IMG/VR virus record: IMGVR_UViG_3300028378_000002
Coordinates: 1-51,251 of that record
Reading direction: 5' to 3' (one strand)
Length of the DNA: 51,251 bases
Origin: a virus
The position numbers and the translations under genes were made by a program. The notes below the pieces were generated by a model. The model was not told where the DNA came from, did no database searches, and saw nothing but the letters and a program-made list of their open reading frames with translations. Of the stretch, positions 41,404-48,744 are shown one piece after another (position 1 is the first letter of the stretch; each line of letters opens with the position of its first letter).

Positions 41404-41912
41404 AAACATACACAATAAAAAAAAGTAAACATAGTGCCTCTGGACTTAATTTTGGCTTAACTTTTAGAGATAAGATTAAGTTTAGAGCATGTTTTACCGA
41501 ATCTTGTCTTTACGATCTACATAGTAATGACAATTATGATATTAACAAACTATTCGGTTTCTCAACAACATCTTTTCATCATATACAATCTGCTAGAGTA
41601 GGATGGAGATGTATAGATAATAAACATATTGAGTTATTAACATATTCATATAATGATTCTAAAAGGACTATTGATGAAGCTGATGTATTAGGTGAAGTAT
41701 TACCCAATCAATGGTTTACATGTGAAATTATTGATGAAGAAGATTTTTATGAATATAGATTTTCTTTAGAAAAAGATAAAGATAAAACCGTTAATATTTT
41801 TCGAGATCAAAAACAAAAAGATTGGTTTTTATTTCACTATATACTCTTCCCTTATTTCGGTGGAAATAAAACAGCACCACACGATATGAAAATACTTTTG
41901 AAAAGATTATAA
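41400..41912 (+). CDS. Unknown protein, 170 residues
   Basis: The ATG overlapping the previous TGA is chosen (MKTYTIKKSKH). Mixed beta-rich protein with many aromatic residues ('FGFSTTSFHHIQSARVGWRC', 'DFYEYRFSLEKDKDK', 'YILFPYFGGNKTAPHDMKI'). The closing 'FPYFGGN..APHD' segment looks conserved in style with uncharacterised proteins of Bacteroidota phages, though I cannot name a family. No signal or membrane segment. Confidence 0.6.
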   Translation: MKTYTIKKSKHSASGLNFGLTFRDKIKFRACFTESCLYDLHSNDNYDINKLFGFSTTSFHHIQSARVGWRCIDNKHIELLTYSYNDSKRTIDEADVLGEVLPNQWFTCEIIDEEDFYEYRFSLEKDKDKTVNIFRDQKQKDWFLFHYILFPYFGGNKTAPHDMKILLKRL

Positions 41913-41929
41913 AATATGATGTCTTGAGT

Positions 41930-41938
41930 GTATTTATA
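41930..41938 (+). promoter_or_regulatory. Late-type promoter box GTATTTATA
   Basis: Exact copy ending 20 bp before the tail-fibre ATG. Confidence 0.68.
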
Positions 41939-41958
41939 TTTAAGAATATACAAAATCA

Positions 41959-44235
41959 ATGGCAAATAATAATATATCATTCAAACCAAGCAAATCTCAA
42001 CTAGATGGCGTAATATCAGGTGCAACATTAGATAATGGGGTTTTAATATTAAGTAGGACACAAGGACTTATTAATGTAGAAGTAAATCTTTCTGGTTTAA
42101 CAGGTAGTAGTGGTTCATTAAATACATTTAATAATGGATTAACAGATAATGGTGGTACTGTTTCATTAGGTGGTACACTTACTGGTAATACAGTTATTGA
42201 CACAGGTGGTAATGGTATTGCTTTTGGTAGTAATAGTATAGCTAGTGGTTATAACTCATTTGCAGAAGGTCGTTATACAACAGCTAGTGGTACTTTCTCA
42301 CATGCAGAAGGTTTTAGTACAATAGCTAGTGGTATCGACTCACATGCAGAAGGTCTTTGTACAACAGCTAGTGGTAGTTATTCACATGCAGAAGGTTCTA
42401 ATACAACAGCTTGTGGTTTTAATTCACATGCAGAAGGTGTTTTTACAACAGCTTGTGGTAATTATTCACATGCAGAAGGTCGTTGTACACTAGCTAGTGG
42501 TATCGACTCACATGCAGAAGGTTTTAGTACAACAGCTAGTGGTTTTGTTTCACATGCTGAAGGTAATAGTACAACATCTAGTGGTAATAACTCACATGCT
42601 GAAGGTAATCGTACAACAGCTAGTGGTAATGCTTCACATAGTGAAGGTCTTTGTACAATAGCTAGTGGTTATTATTCACATGCAGAAGGTCGTGGTGCAA
42701 TAGCTAGTGGTTATGGTTCACATGCAGGTGGTTATGGTAATCTTAGTTATAATATTCTTGCAGAAGGTTGTGCATCATTTAATCATTCAACGAATAGTGG
42801 ATCACAAATATTAGGTCACGGTGCAATAGCAGATCAATCAGTAATATTAGGTGGTATAAACCATAATATTGAAGCAGGTAATACTAATGCTGCAATCATT
42901 GGAGGTGATACAATAAAGTTAACTGGTACTGATTATATTGATACAACAGCAGTAAGTAAGTTAGCAATAATGAGTACTCCATCAGCTGGTGTTAGTAGTG
43001 ATACTATATTAGTAAGAGATGCTTCTACTGGTATTATTAAACAGATAGCACAATCAGAATTAACTGGTAGTGGTGGTTCATCAAATACATTTAATAATGG
43101 ATTAACTGATAACGGTGGTATTGTATCATTAGGTGGTACACTTACAGGTGACACTGTGATTAATACTAATAGTTATGGTATTGCTTTTGGTTGTGGTAGT
43201 GTAGCTAGTGGTCAATCTTCACATGCTGAAGGTCGTTATACAACAGCTGGTGGTAATTATTCACATAGTGAAGGTCGTTCTACAATAGCTAGTGGTGGTA
43301 GTTCACATGCAGAAGGTCGTTCTACAACGGCTAGTGGTTTTAATTCACATGCTGAAGGTCGTTCTACAACAGCTAGTGGTTTTAATTCACATGCTGAAGG
43401 TCGTTCTACAACAGCTAGTGGTTTTAATTCACATGCAGAAGGTCATTGTACAACAGCTTGTGGTGGTGGTTCACATGCAGAAGGTCGTTCTACAACAGCT
43501 AGTGGTAATTATTCACATGCAGAAGGTTATGGTACAATAGCTTGTGGTTTTGTTTCACATACAGGTGGTTATGGTAATCTTAGTCGTAATATATTTGCAG
43601 AAGGTCGTGCATCATTTAATCATTCATATAATAGTGGATCACAAATATCAGGACATGGTGCATTAGCAGATCAATCAGTAATATTAGGTGGTATAAACCA
43701 TAATATTGAAGCAGGTAATACTAATGCTACAATCATTGGAGGTGATACAATTAAATTAACAGGTACAACATATGTCGATACAACAGCAGTAGGTAATCTA
43801 GCTATATTTAATACACCTGCAAATGGTGATGCATCTACTACTGTAATGGTAAGGGATAGTGGCACTGGTATTATTCAAGAAAGATCACAAGCAGATGTTG
43901 CTTCTGCTTCGGATGAAAGACTTAAGAATATAATACAACCTATTACTGGTGTGTTAGAAGGATTATCATTATTAAACTCATATGAGTTTCAGTTTAATGA
44001 TAAAATGAAACCAGAGAGTTTAAAAGGTAAAACCAGATATGGTTTAATTGCACAAGAATTAGAGAAGGTATTCCCACATGTTGTTGAAAATGATTATAAG
44101 ATTGGGGATGAAATCTATAAGTCGGTGAGGTATACTGAATTAATACCTATACTTGTGAAAGCAAATCAAGAACTACATAAAATATTAAAAGATCAAGATA
44201 AAAGAATAGCACAATTAGAAGATAAACATATATAA
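41959..44235 (+). CDS. Trimeric tail fibre/spike with YadA-like head repeats and S74 chaperone
   Basis: 758 residues. Residues 1-90: attachment region. Then two blocks of a 14-residue repeat, consensus SHAEG-x-x-T-x-A-S-G-x-x: 11 units in block 1 (about 98-251) and 8 in block 2 (about 415-526). This is the left-handed beta-roll motif of YadA-like heads. Each block is followed by a shared segment ('QSVILGGINHNIEAGNTNA', 'IIGGDTIKLTG'). Residues about 651-758 are the Peptidase_S74 intramolecular chaperone: 'SDERLKNII', 'YGLIAQELEKVFPHVV', 'YTELIPILVKANQELH', which folds the trimer and cuts itself off. A receptor-binding role is likely. Late box upstream; patatin gene follows. Confidence 0.88.
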   Translation: MANNNISFKPSKSQLDGVISGATLDNGVLILSRTQGLINVEVNLSGLTGSSGSLNTFNNGLTDNGGTVSLGGTLTGNTVIDTGGNGIAFGSNSIASGYNSFAEGRYTTASGTFSHAEGFSTIASGIDSHAEGLCTTASGSYSHAEGSNTTACGFNSHAEGVFTTACGNYSHAEGRCTLASGIDSHAEGFSTTASGFVSHAEGNSTTSSGNNSHAEGNRTTASGNASHSEGLCTIASGYYSHAEGRGAIASGYGSHAGGYGNLSYNILAEGCASFNHSTNSGSQILGHGAIADQSVILGGINHNIEAGNTNAAIIGGDTIKLTGTDYIDTTAVSKLAIMSTPSAGVSSDTILVRDASTGIIKQIAQSELTGSGGSSNTFNNGLTDNGGIVSLGGTLTGDTVINTNSYGIAFGCGSVASGQSSHAEGRYTTAGGNYSHSEGRSTIASGGSSHAEGRSTTASGFNSHAEGRSTTASGFNSHAEGRSTTASGFNSHAEGHCTTACGGGSHAEGRSTTASGNYSHAEGYGTIACGFVSHTGGYGNLSRNIFAEGRASFNHSYNSGSQISGHGALADQSVILGGINHNIEAGNTNATIIGGDTIKLTGTTYVDTTAVGNLAIFNTPANGDASTTVMVRDSGTGIIQERSQADVASASDERLKNIIQPITGVLEGLSLLNSYEFQFNDKMKPESLKGKTRYGLIAQELEKVFPHVVENDYKIGDEIYKSVRYTELIPILVKANQELHKILKDQDKRIAQLEDKHI
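42240..42731. repeat. 42-bp repeat array, block 1 (in coding sequence)
   Basis: About eleven degenerate 42-bp units encoding the 14-residue beta-roll repeat. Unit cores such as TCACATGCAGAAGGT and ACAACAGCTAGTGGT recur at a 42-bp period. Confidence 0.85.
43200..43571. repeat. 42-bp repeat array, block 2 with near-perfect copies
   Basis: Eight units; three consecutive copies at 43321-43362, 43363-43404 and 43405-43446 are nearly identical (the first two differ by one base). Near-identity implies recent duplication or recombination. Confidence 0.9.
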
Positions 44236-44240
44236 TAAGT

Positions 44241-45191
44241 ATGATTAAGAAAAGAAAAACAAAGGGATTAGTAATATCAGGTGGTGGTGCTTACGGAGCA
44301 ATGGGTGTAGGTACATTAGCACGTATGAATAAATCATATCAACATATTGTAGGTGTGTCCACAGGTGCATTGATGTCACCATTAGTGGCACTTAAAGAAT
44401 GGAATATTTTAAAAGAAGCTTACACTTCTGTTAGTCAGGAAGATATTATTGATAAAAGTAGATGGTTTGAACCAAGTACATTTCATGATGATGGTAAGGT
44501 CAACATTCTAAATCTTTTATATAAACAAGTAAAAGGTGATATCAGTGCAGGTAGTTCTAATGCACTTAGAGAAACAATAGATAAGTTTATCACCGAAGAA
44601 CAATTTGAAAAAATTAAATCTAAAAAAATATCGTTAGCCGTTGGTGCACAAAATCTTCGTCAAAACCCATCTAAGATACATTATTTTGACATTAACGATA
44701 AAAATTATGATCATAATGATTTTAAAGACTGGATGTGGGCATCTGCCAATGCACCTATATTCTTATCTTTATTAAACAAACAATGGTATGATAAGGAAGA
44801 TGATAGATGGTATGATGGTCAATGGACTGATGGTGGTTTAACACAACCAATAGCATTGGATTATCTGGCTAGACAAAAGAAATGTGATGAAATTGATGTA
44901 ATCATACATAAAGAAAAGCCTAGAAATGAAAAGCAAATAGGTACAATTAAAGACTTAACTCACAATGCTAAGAGATGTTTTGATGCATTATTATATGATA
45001 CACAATTAGAATATTTACCATATGAGATAATGAAGCTTAACCAAGAAGGTGTTTCGGTTAGAGTTATATGGTTATCAAGAAATTTAGCTGATAATAGCTT
45101 AATTTTTAATAAAGAAACAATGGAAAATTGGTATCAAGAAGGATATGATACGGCATTGGATAAGAATAGAGTTGATGAATACTTAGTATAA
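44241..45191 (+). CDS. Patatin-like phospholipase
   Basis: 316 residues. All three family landmarks are present: oxyanion Gly-rich loop 'SGGGAYGAMG' (13-22), nucleophile elbow G38-V-S40-T-G42, and catalytic Asp in 'WTDGGLTQP' (D197 of D-G-G). Bacterial members hydrolyse acyl chains of phospholipids and include toxins such as ExoU and CapV. No signal peptide. Placed 5 bp after the tail-fibre gene, so it is made late: it could disrupt the host membrane at lysis or travel with the virion. Which applies is unknown. Confidence 0.88.
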   Translation: MIKKRKTKGLVISGGGAYGAMGVGTLARMNKSYQHIVGVSTGALMSPLVALKEWNILKEAYTSVSQEDIIDKSRWFEPSTFHDDGKVNILNLLYKQVKGDISAGSSNALRETIDKFITEEQFEKIKSKKISLAVGAQNLRQNPSKIHYFDINDKNYDHNDFKDWMWASANAPIFLSLLNKQWYDKEDDRWYDGQWTDGGLTQPIALDYLARQKKCDEIDVIIHKEKPRNEKQIGTIKDLTHNAKRCFDALLYDTQLEYLPYEIMKLNQEGVSVRVIWLSRNLADNSLIFNKETMENWYQEGYDTALDKNRVDEYLV

Positions 45192-45193
45192 TT

Positions 45194-45413
45194 ATGTCTG
45201 AAAATTTAGAAATAGTAACAATAATAAAATTTTTCATCTCAGCATTAGGTATTGGGTTAGGAATCTATTTAGGTAGGTTTTAAAGCATTCTTATTGTGGA
45301 TTAAAGGTGGTGATGATAAACTTGAAAATAAAGAATTACAAATAGCATGGTTTTCATTACTATCTGCAGTTATTGTATTTGCTATAATATATTCCACAAA
45401 AAATAACTCATAA
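45194..45413 (+). CDS. Small two-segment membrane protein in two frames (frameshift)
   Basis: Frame 1 encodes MSENLEIVTII...YLGRF and stops at TAA (45281-45283). The +1 frame, entered by slipping from TTT to the overlapping TTT in a four-T run, reads KAFLLWIKGGDDKLE...STKNNS to a TAA at 45411. Joined, they give a 72-residue protein with two membrane segments (about 11-28 and 47-66), far more protein-like than either half. The junction AGG-TTT-TAA resembles the release-factor-2 shift site. It is either a programmed +1 frameshift, a one-base insertion, or a sequencing error in a homopolymer. Confidence 0.5.
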
Positions 45414-45461
45414 GTTAGCAACCTTATGTAATATTTTTCGTACTACCGAATAATTTGTTTT

Positions 45462-46001
45462 ATGAAAAATATCATGTTAACCATATCGTTTTTTATATTA
45501 GTTTTCTTAAACTCTGTAGGTAATAATGGAGTACAAGAACATGGGTTAATGGTAAAACCTGTTGTTAAATATGAAGTGGTGTATATTACCATCTATGAAA
45601 ATTTAGTAGGTACTGTGTATCATCCAGTCGAAGGACAAACAGATGATACACCTTTAATCACCGCAGATAACACACACATTGATCCTATCACTCTTAATAA
45701 TGATAGATATGTTGCTCTCTCACGTAATCTAATAAAGCAGAACGACAAAATAAGGAAATGGAATGGTAAGATACCGTTTGGAACTAAGATCGTTATAGAG
45801 TCATCACATGACGAAATAAATGGTGAGTGGACTGTTCATGATACCATGAATAAAAGGTATATGAGAAACGTAGATTTTTTTCAAAATCATAAAGACCCAA
45901 CAAGTATCTATGGAAAATGGTATGGTCTCAAGATTAAAATTGAAGTCACGTTTAAAAGAACATATGTTGGCGACAATATTGTTTATGAAGAAGTTGTTTG
46001 A
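45462..46001 (+). CDS. Secreted 3D/double-psi beta-barrel (RlpA-like) protein
   Basis: 179 residues. Signal peptide at 1-20 ('MKNIMLTISFFILVFLNSVG'). The mature part has the layout of 3D/double-psi barrel domains: 'GTVYHPVEGQTDDTPLITAD' (about 49-68), 'RYVALSRNLI', 'KIPFGTKIVIES' (103-114), 'GEWTVHDTMNKRY' (120-132) with the Asp that caps the barrel, and 'YGKWYGLKIKIEV' at the end. The fold occurs in murein-acting lytic enzymes, suggesting a peptidoglycan role in the periplasm, perhaps with the endolysin. Own hairpin terminator at its stop. Confidence 0.7.
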   Translation: MKNIMLTISFFILVFLNSVGNNGVQEHGLMVKPVVKYEVVYITIYENLVGTVYHPVEGQTDDTPLITADNTHIDPITLNNDRYVALSRNLIKQNDKIRKWNGKIPFGTKIVIESSHDEINGEWTVHDTMNKRYMRNVDFFQNHKDPTSIYGKWYGLKIKIEVTFKRTYVGDNIVYEEVV

Positions 46002-46017
46002 CTTCTTCATTTTTTTT
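45985..46017 (+). terminator. Rho-independent terminator
   Basis: Stem ATGAAGAAGT / ACTTCTTCAT with a 6-base loop, followed by eight or more T's. The stem overlaps the last codons of the RlpA-like gene. Confidence 0.88.
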
Positions 46018-46032
46018 GCGTAATTTACTGTT

Positions 46033-46281
46033 ATGAGCGAATATTATAAAAAAGTTGATGATCATACAATGGATCATGATGGCAAAAGATATTTTGAGAA
46101 ATCTTTTGTAGCAAAAAGACTATCAAATAATCTAGAAACTATTGAATCACTACAGAATAGATCACATGAAGCTGAGAAACTATTAATGGGAATTCGTGAT
46201 CATTGGTTTATTAATTTATTCTTCGGTAAGAAGATAAAAAAACATTTGGAAAAATATAAAAATTTTAAGTTAAAATTTTGA
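46033..46281 (+). CDS. Unknown small protein, 82 residues
   Basis: Charged and helical (residues 25-55), with a basic C-terminus ('GKKIKKHLEKYKNFKLKF') and a hydrophobic patch 'HWFINLFFG' (56-64) that could contact a membrane. Terminators or gaps isolate it from both neighbours. No family recognised. Confidence 0.6.
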   Translation: MSEYYKKVDDHTMDHDGKRYFEKSFVAKRLSNNLETIESLQNRSHEAEKLLMGIRDHWFINLFFGKKIKKHLEKYKNFKLKF

Positions 46282-46340
46282 TTATTGTAACAAAATAGTT
46301 TACTTTTACGTATTAACAATCACAAATAAACATACAATTA

Positions 46341-46386
46341 AACATTTTTAACAAAAACAATTGAACATTTTTAACAAAAACAATTG
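46341..46386. repeat. 23-bp tandem repeat, two exact copies, before the SPFH gene
   Basis: Unit at 46341-46363 begins AACATTTTTAACAA and ends CAATTG; it recurs exactly at 46364-46386. It lies in the leader, ending 4 bp before the ATG. It could be slippage or a binding site for a regulator or small RNA. Confidence 0.9.
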
Positions 46387-46390
46387 AACT

Positions 46391-47776
46391 ATGATAACAG
46401 TATTAGGATTACTATTATTAGTCGCAGGTATCGTCTTTTTAGCCATGCAACCTTATTTACAGACAGAAGACAAAACAGAAACGGTTACGGATCGTTTTGA
46501 TCGTGAACAAACAGTTAAGACTCCAAAATCAAGCCCTGTTTTGTTGAGCTTATCAAGAAGACCAATTGCAATTGGTTTTACAATCATTGGCTTTATATTA
46601 ATGATTCAATCATCATTTTGGTTTTATGCTAGAGATGGATTTCAATATCGTATTGTTAGCCCTACTGGTACAAAATATGCTATATTTAATCAAGGTGTAA
46701 AATTTGTCATGCCAATGAGTAAGATTCAAGAATGGCAAAAGTATTTTGATATTAAGTCAGTTAACGAAGGTGAATCAACAGAAGGTATTGAAGGAGTTAT
46801 TAAAGGTGGAGTGCCAATGCGTTTCATTGACCAAGTAACTGCTGATGTACAAGTATCTGTTCGTATGGAAATGCCTAGTGATGAAGAATCATTTCTTAGA
46901 TTAGCACAAGAATTTAGGCATCCTGAAAACTTAGTTAATAATACATTAGTACCTACAGTTCGAGAACAAATTATTAACACTGGTTATATGTTTGCAGCAC
47001 AAGACTATATTTCTGGTTCTGCTGCTGACTTTAGATCAACACTTGATGAACAGTTAAAGTATGGTGGATTCTCCGTAGAGAAAAAAGAGTATAATGATAC
47101 TACATTCTTAAATGTTAATATTAAGCAGGAAGCTACTGATCGTCAAATTAAAGACATTAATACCCGATATAAGGTAACGAAACGTCTTGGTGCTGATGGT
47201 AAACCAATTAGAAATGATCATGATATTAAAAAGAATAACATCATTCTTTCTCAAGTTATTGTAGATGAAGTTATCCTAGAAGAAGCCTTTAAGAAGCGAC
47301 TTGAAAAGCAAAGAGATATTTCTGCTCAGAAAAGAATTGAAATAGAAATGATTGAGACAGCTAAAGCTGCACAACAAAGGATCGTTGCCGAAGGAGAAAG
47401 AGATAAAGCTGCAGAGAGAGCCGTTCAAGAGAAAGAACAAGTTGGTGTGTTAATTGCAATTGAAACTAAATTGAAACAAGAGGAAACTAATAAGAAGTTA
47501 GCTCAAATTCAGTTAGAGACTCAAGAGATTAATACTAAGAAAGTTAAAGAAGAAGCTAACGGTCAGTACTATAAAAACTTAAAGCTAGTTCAAGCAGGTT
47601 TAACACCTCAAGAAAAAGCTCTTTGGAAATATAGAAGTGATAGTGTAACATCTGCTAACTTTAGTAAAATGACACCACCTAACGTTGTTATTAACGGTGG
47701 AAGTGGAAGTGGGAATGACTTAACAAATTCACTAATTCAAGCTGAAATGGCTAAAAAATTGATGAATAAACAATAA
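46391..47776 (+). CDS. SPFH/Band-7 (prohibitin-like) membrane protein
   Basis: 461 residues. Two N-terminal membrane segments (about 3-20 'VLGLLLLVAGIVFLAM' and 57-77 'IAIGFTIIGFILMIQSSFWF'), then an SPFH domain (about 83-270: 'GVKFVMPMSKIQEWQKYFD', 'VTADVQVSVRMEM', 'VRE QIINTGYMFAA' in order), and a coiled coil rich in Ala, Glu and Lys (300-385) that drives ring formation. Relatives form membrane rings that control FtsH-type proteases or organise membranes. A phage copy may protect late proteins from host proteolysis or alter defence signalling; this is speculation. Isolated unit with its own leader and terminator. Confidence 0.82.
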   Translation: MITVLGLLLLVAGIVFLAMQPYLQTEDKTETVTDRFDREQTVKTPKSSPVLLSLSRRPIAIGFTIIGFILMIQSSFWFYARDGFQYRIVSPTGTKYAIFNQGVKFVMPMSKIQEWQKYFDIKSVNEGESTEGIEGVIKGGVPMRFIDQVTADVQVSVRMEMPSDEESFLRLAQEFRHPENLVNNTLVPTVREQIINTGYMFAAQDYISGSAADFRSTLDEQLKYGGFSVEKKEYNDTTFLNVNIKQEATDRQIKDINTRYKVTKRLGADGKPIRNDHDIKKNNIILSQVIVDEVILEEAFKKRLEKQRDISAQKRIEIEMIETAKAAQQRIVAEGERDKAAERAVQEKEQVGVLIAIETKLKQEETNKKLAQIQLETQEINTKKVKEEANGQYYKNLKLVQAGLTPQEKALWKYRSDSVTSANFSKMTPPNVVINGGSGSGNDLTNSLIQAEMAKKLMNKQ

Positions 47777-47803
47777 TTTAGTACATGCTAAGATATAAAA
47801 AAA

Positions 47804-47829
47804 GGAGAGTTTCGGCTTTCCTTTTTTTT
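47804..47829 (+). terminator. Rho-independent terminator
   Basis: Stem GGAGAG / CTTTCC (one G-U pair) with loop TTTCGG, flanked by A-run and eight T's, so it could work in both directions. Confidence 0.85.
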
Positions 47830-47831
47830 AT

Positions 47832-47873
47832 AACAAATGTCATTATATTATGTATAATATAATAACATTTGTT
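47832..47873. repeat. 18-bp near-perfect inverted repeat in intergenic space
   Basis: AACAAATGTCATTATATT (47832-47849) pairs with 47856-47873 with one mismatch across a 6-base centre. It starts 2 bp after a terminator's T tract. It has no T tract of its own. Operator, cruciform or recombination site are all possible. Confidence 0.85.
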
Positions 47874-47968
47874 GTGAAGTATATGAAGAAAAAAAGATAG
47901 TGATGTCGAGATGCTAAAACAGATGGATGAAATCAGAGATAGATTATTTATAACAATAGATAGTAATA

Positions 47969-48457
47969 ATGAAATTTGACAAAGTAATATTTTTGGATAT
48001 TGATGGGGTTGTTGCAACCACCAGAGAACATAACATGACTCATATGACTAAAACATATGTTCATAAGTACAATGTATATCCTTATAACCCAAAGTGTGTT
48101 AAGGTTCTTAATGAAATTTTAGAACAAACTCAAGCCACCATTATTATGTCTTCTGACTGGAAACAATATTTTAACTTAGAAGAGTTAGCTGATCTTTTTG
48201 AGATCAATGGGATTATTAAAGCACCAGTTATGGTTACTCATAACTTTTATAAAAAGCATAAAGGAAAACAATTAGAAGAGATTAGGACTATCGAAATAAA
48301 AGCGTTCTTAGAGGAACATGAAGTTGAGAAGTATGTGGTTGTGGATGATCTTGATATGTTAGAAGGTTTCGGAGATAAGTTTGTGTTGTGTGGGGATAGT
48401 TTTGAAGGGATAAAAAAATCAGGTTTAAAGGAAAAAATAATTAAGAAGTTATGTTAA
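47969..48457 (+). CDS. HAD-family phosphatase of the RNA-repair (Swiss Army Knife) type
   Basis: 162 residues. HAD motif I 'FLDIDGVVAT' (9-18; nucleophile D11, acid D13), motif II 'IIMSSDWK' (about 57-64; Ser/Thr), and a late 'VVVDDLDML' (about 126-134) with the paired Asp of motif IV. 'NPKCVKVLNEILEQT' between motifs is characteristic of the HAD domain found in Swiss Army Knife RNA repair proteins, as in T4 Pnkp-like end healing. It probably removes 3' or 5' phosphates from nucleic-acid ends. No ligase or kinase partner is in this window. Confidence 0.75.
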   Translation: MKFDKVIFLDIDGVVATTREHNMTHMTKTYVHKYNVYPYNPKCVKVLNEILEQTQATIIMSSDWKQYFNLEELADLFEINGIIKAPVMVTHNFYKKHKGKQLEEIRTIEIKAFLEEHEVEKYVVVDDLDMLEGFGDKFVLCGDSFEGIKKSGLKEKIIKKLC

Positions 48458-48744
48458 ATGGATTATTGTCAACAATTTTAGGTGTATTTAAATTGATTAG
48501 TGGATATGTAATGGCTTTATTTATATTGATAATTGAGTCAGCATTTTTTGCTATTATTTTATACTTTGCATATATGACAGTACATGGTAAATTTGAATTA
48601 CCAGTACTATCTTATAAGGATGTTATGTTAATCTTATTAGGGGTTAAAATTTTGAAATTCTCAAGTTTTGAGATGAATAAATCATTTGTCGATTCTTCTC
48701 ATCAGAGTTCTCTTTCAGATGATGAAAAAATTTCTGATTCTTAG
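48451..48744 (+). CDS. Small membrane protein, 97 residues
   Basis: Two membrane segments, about 13-42 ('VMALFILIIESAFFAIILYF') and 53-70 ('DVMLILLGVKILKF'), then a polar Ser/Asp-rich tail (SSHQSSLSDDEKISDS). Overlaps the HAD gene by 7 bp, so the two are coupled. The tail region overlaps an antisense frame described separately. No family recognised. Confidence 0.6.
   Translation: MLNGLLSTILGVFKLISGYVMALFILIIESAFFAIILYFAYMTVHGKFELPVLSYKDVMLILLGVKILKFSSFEMNKSFVDSSHQSSLSDDEKISDS

Larger units (their letters stand above)
47777..47968. other. 192-bp gap: terminator, inverted repeat, short frame
   Basis: Beyond the terminator and inverted repeat it holds a 22-codon frame (MLKQMDEIRD...NNEI, from 47914) whose TGA overlaps the next ATG, and a box-like TTATTTATA at 47944-47952 ending 16 bp before that ATG. 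The short frame is not convincing as a gene. Confidence 0.45.

Noticed and set aside
43292-43540. 82-residue hydrophobic frame in another phase of the repeat array
   Set aside because: A periodic shadow of the 42-bp coding repeat (HMLKVVLQQLVVLI pattern); no start context of its own.
42240-43571. Regular 42-bp repeats suggesting a CRISPR array
   Set aside because: The repeats are in frame inside one gene, have no variable spacers, and encode a beta-roll motif.
47914-47982. 22-residue frame ending on the HAD start codon
   Set aside because: Too short to support, without a recognisable start signal; noted only in the gap description.
47778-48017. 79-residue minus-strand hydrophobic frame
   Set aside because: It runs through a terminator and the inverted repeat, and into the antisense of the HAD gene; composition reflects the AT-rich non-coding strand.
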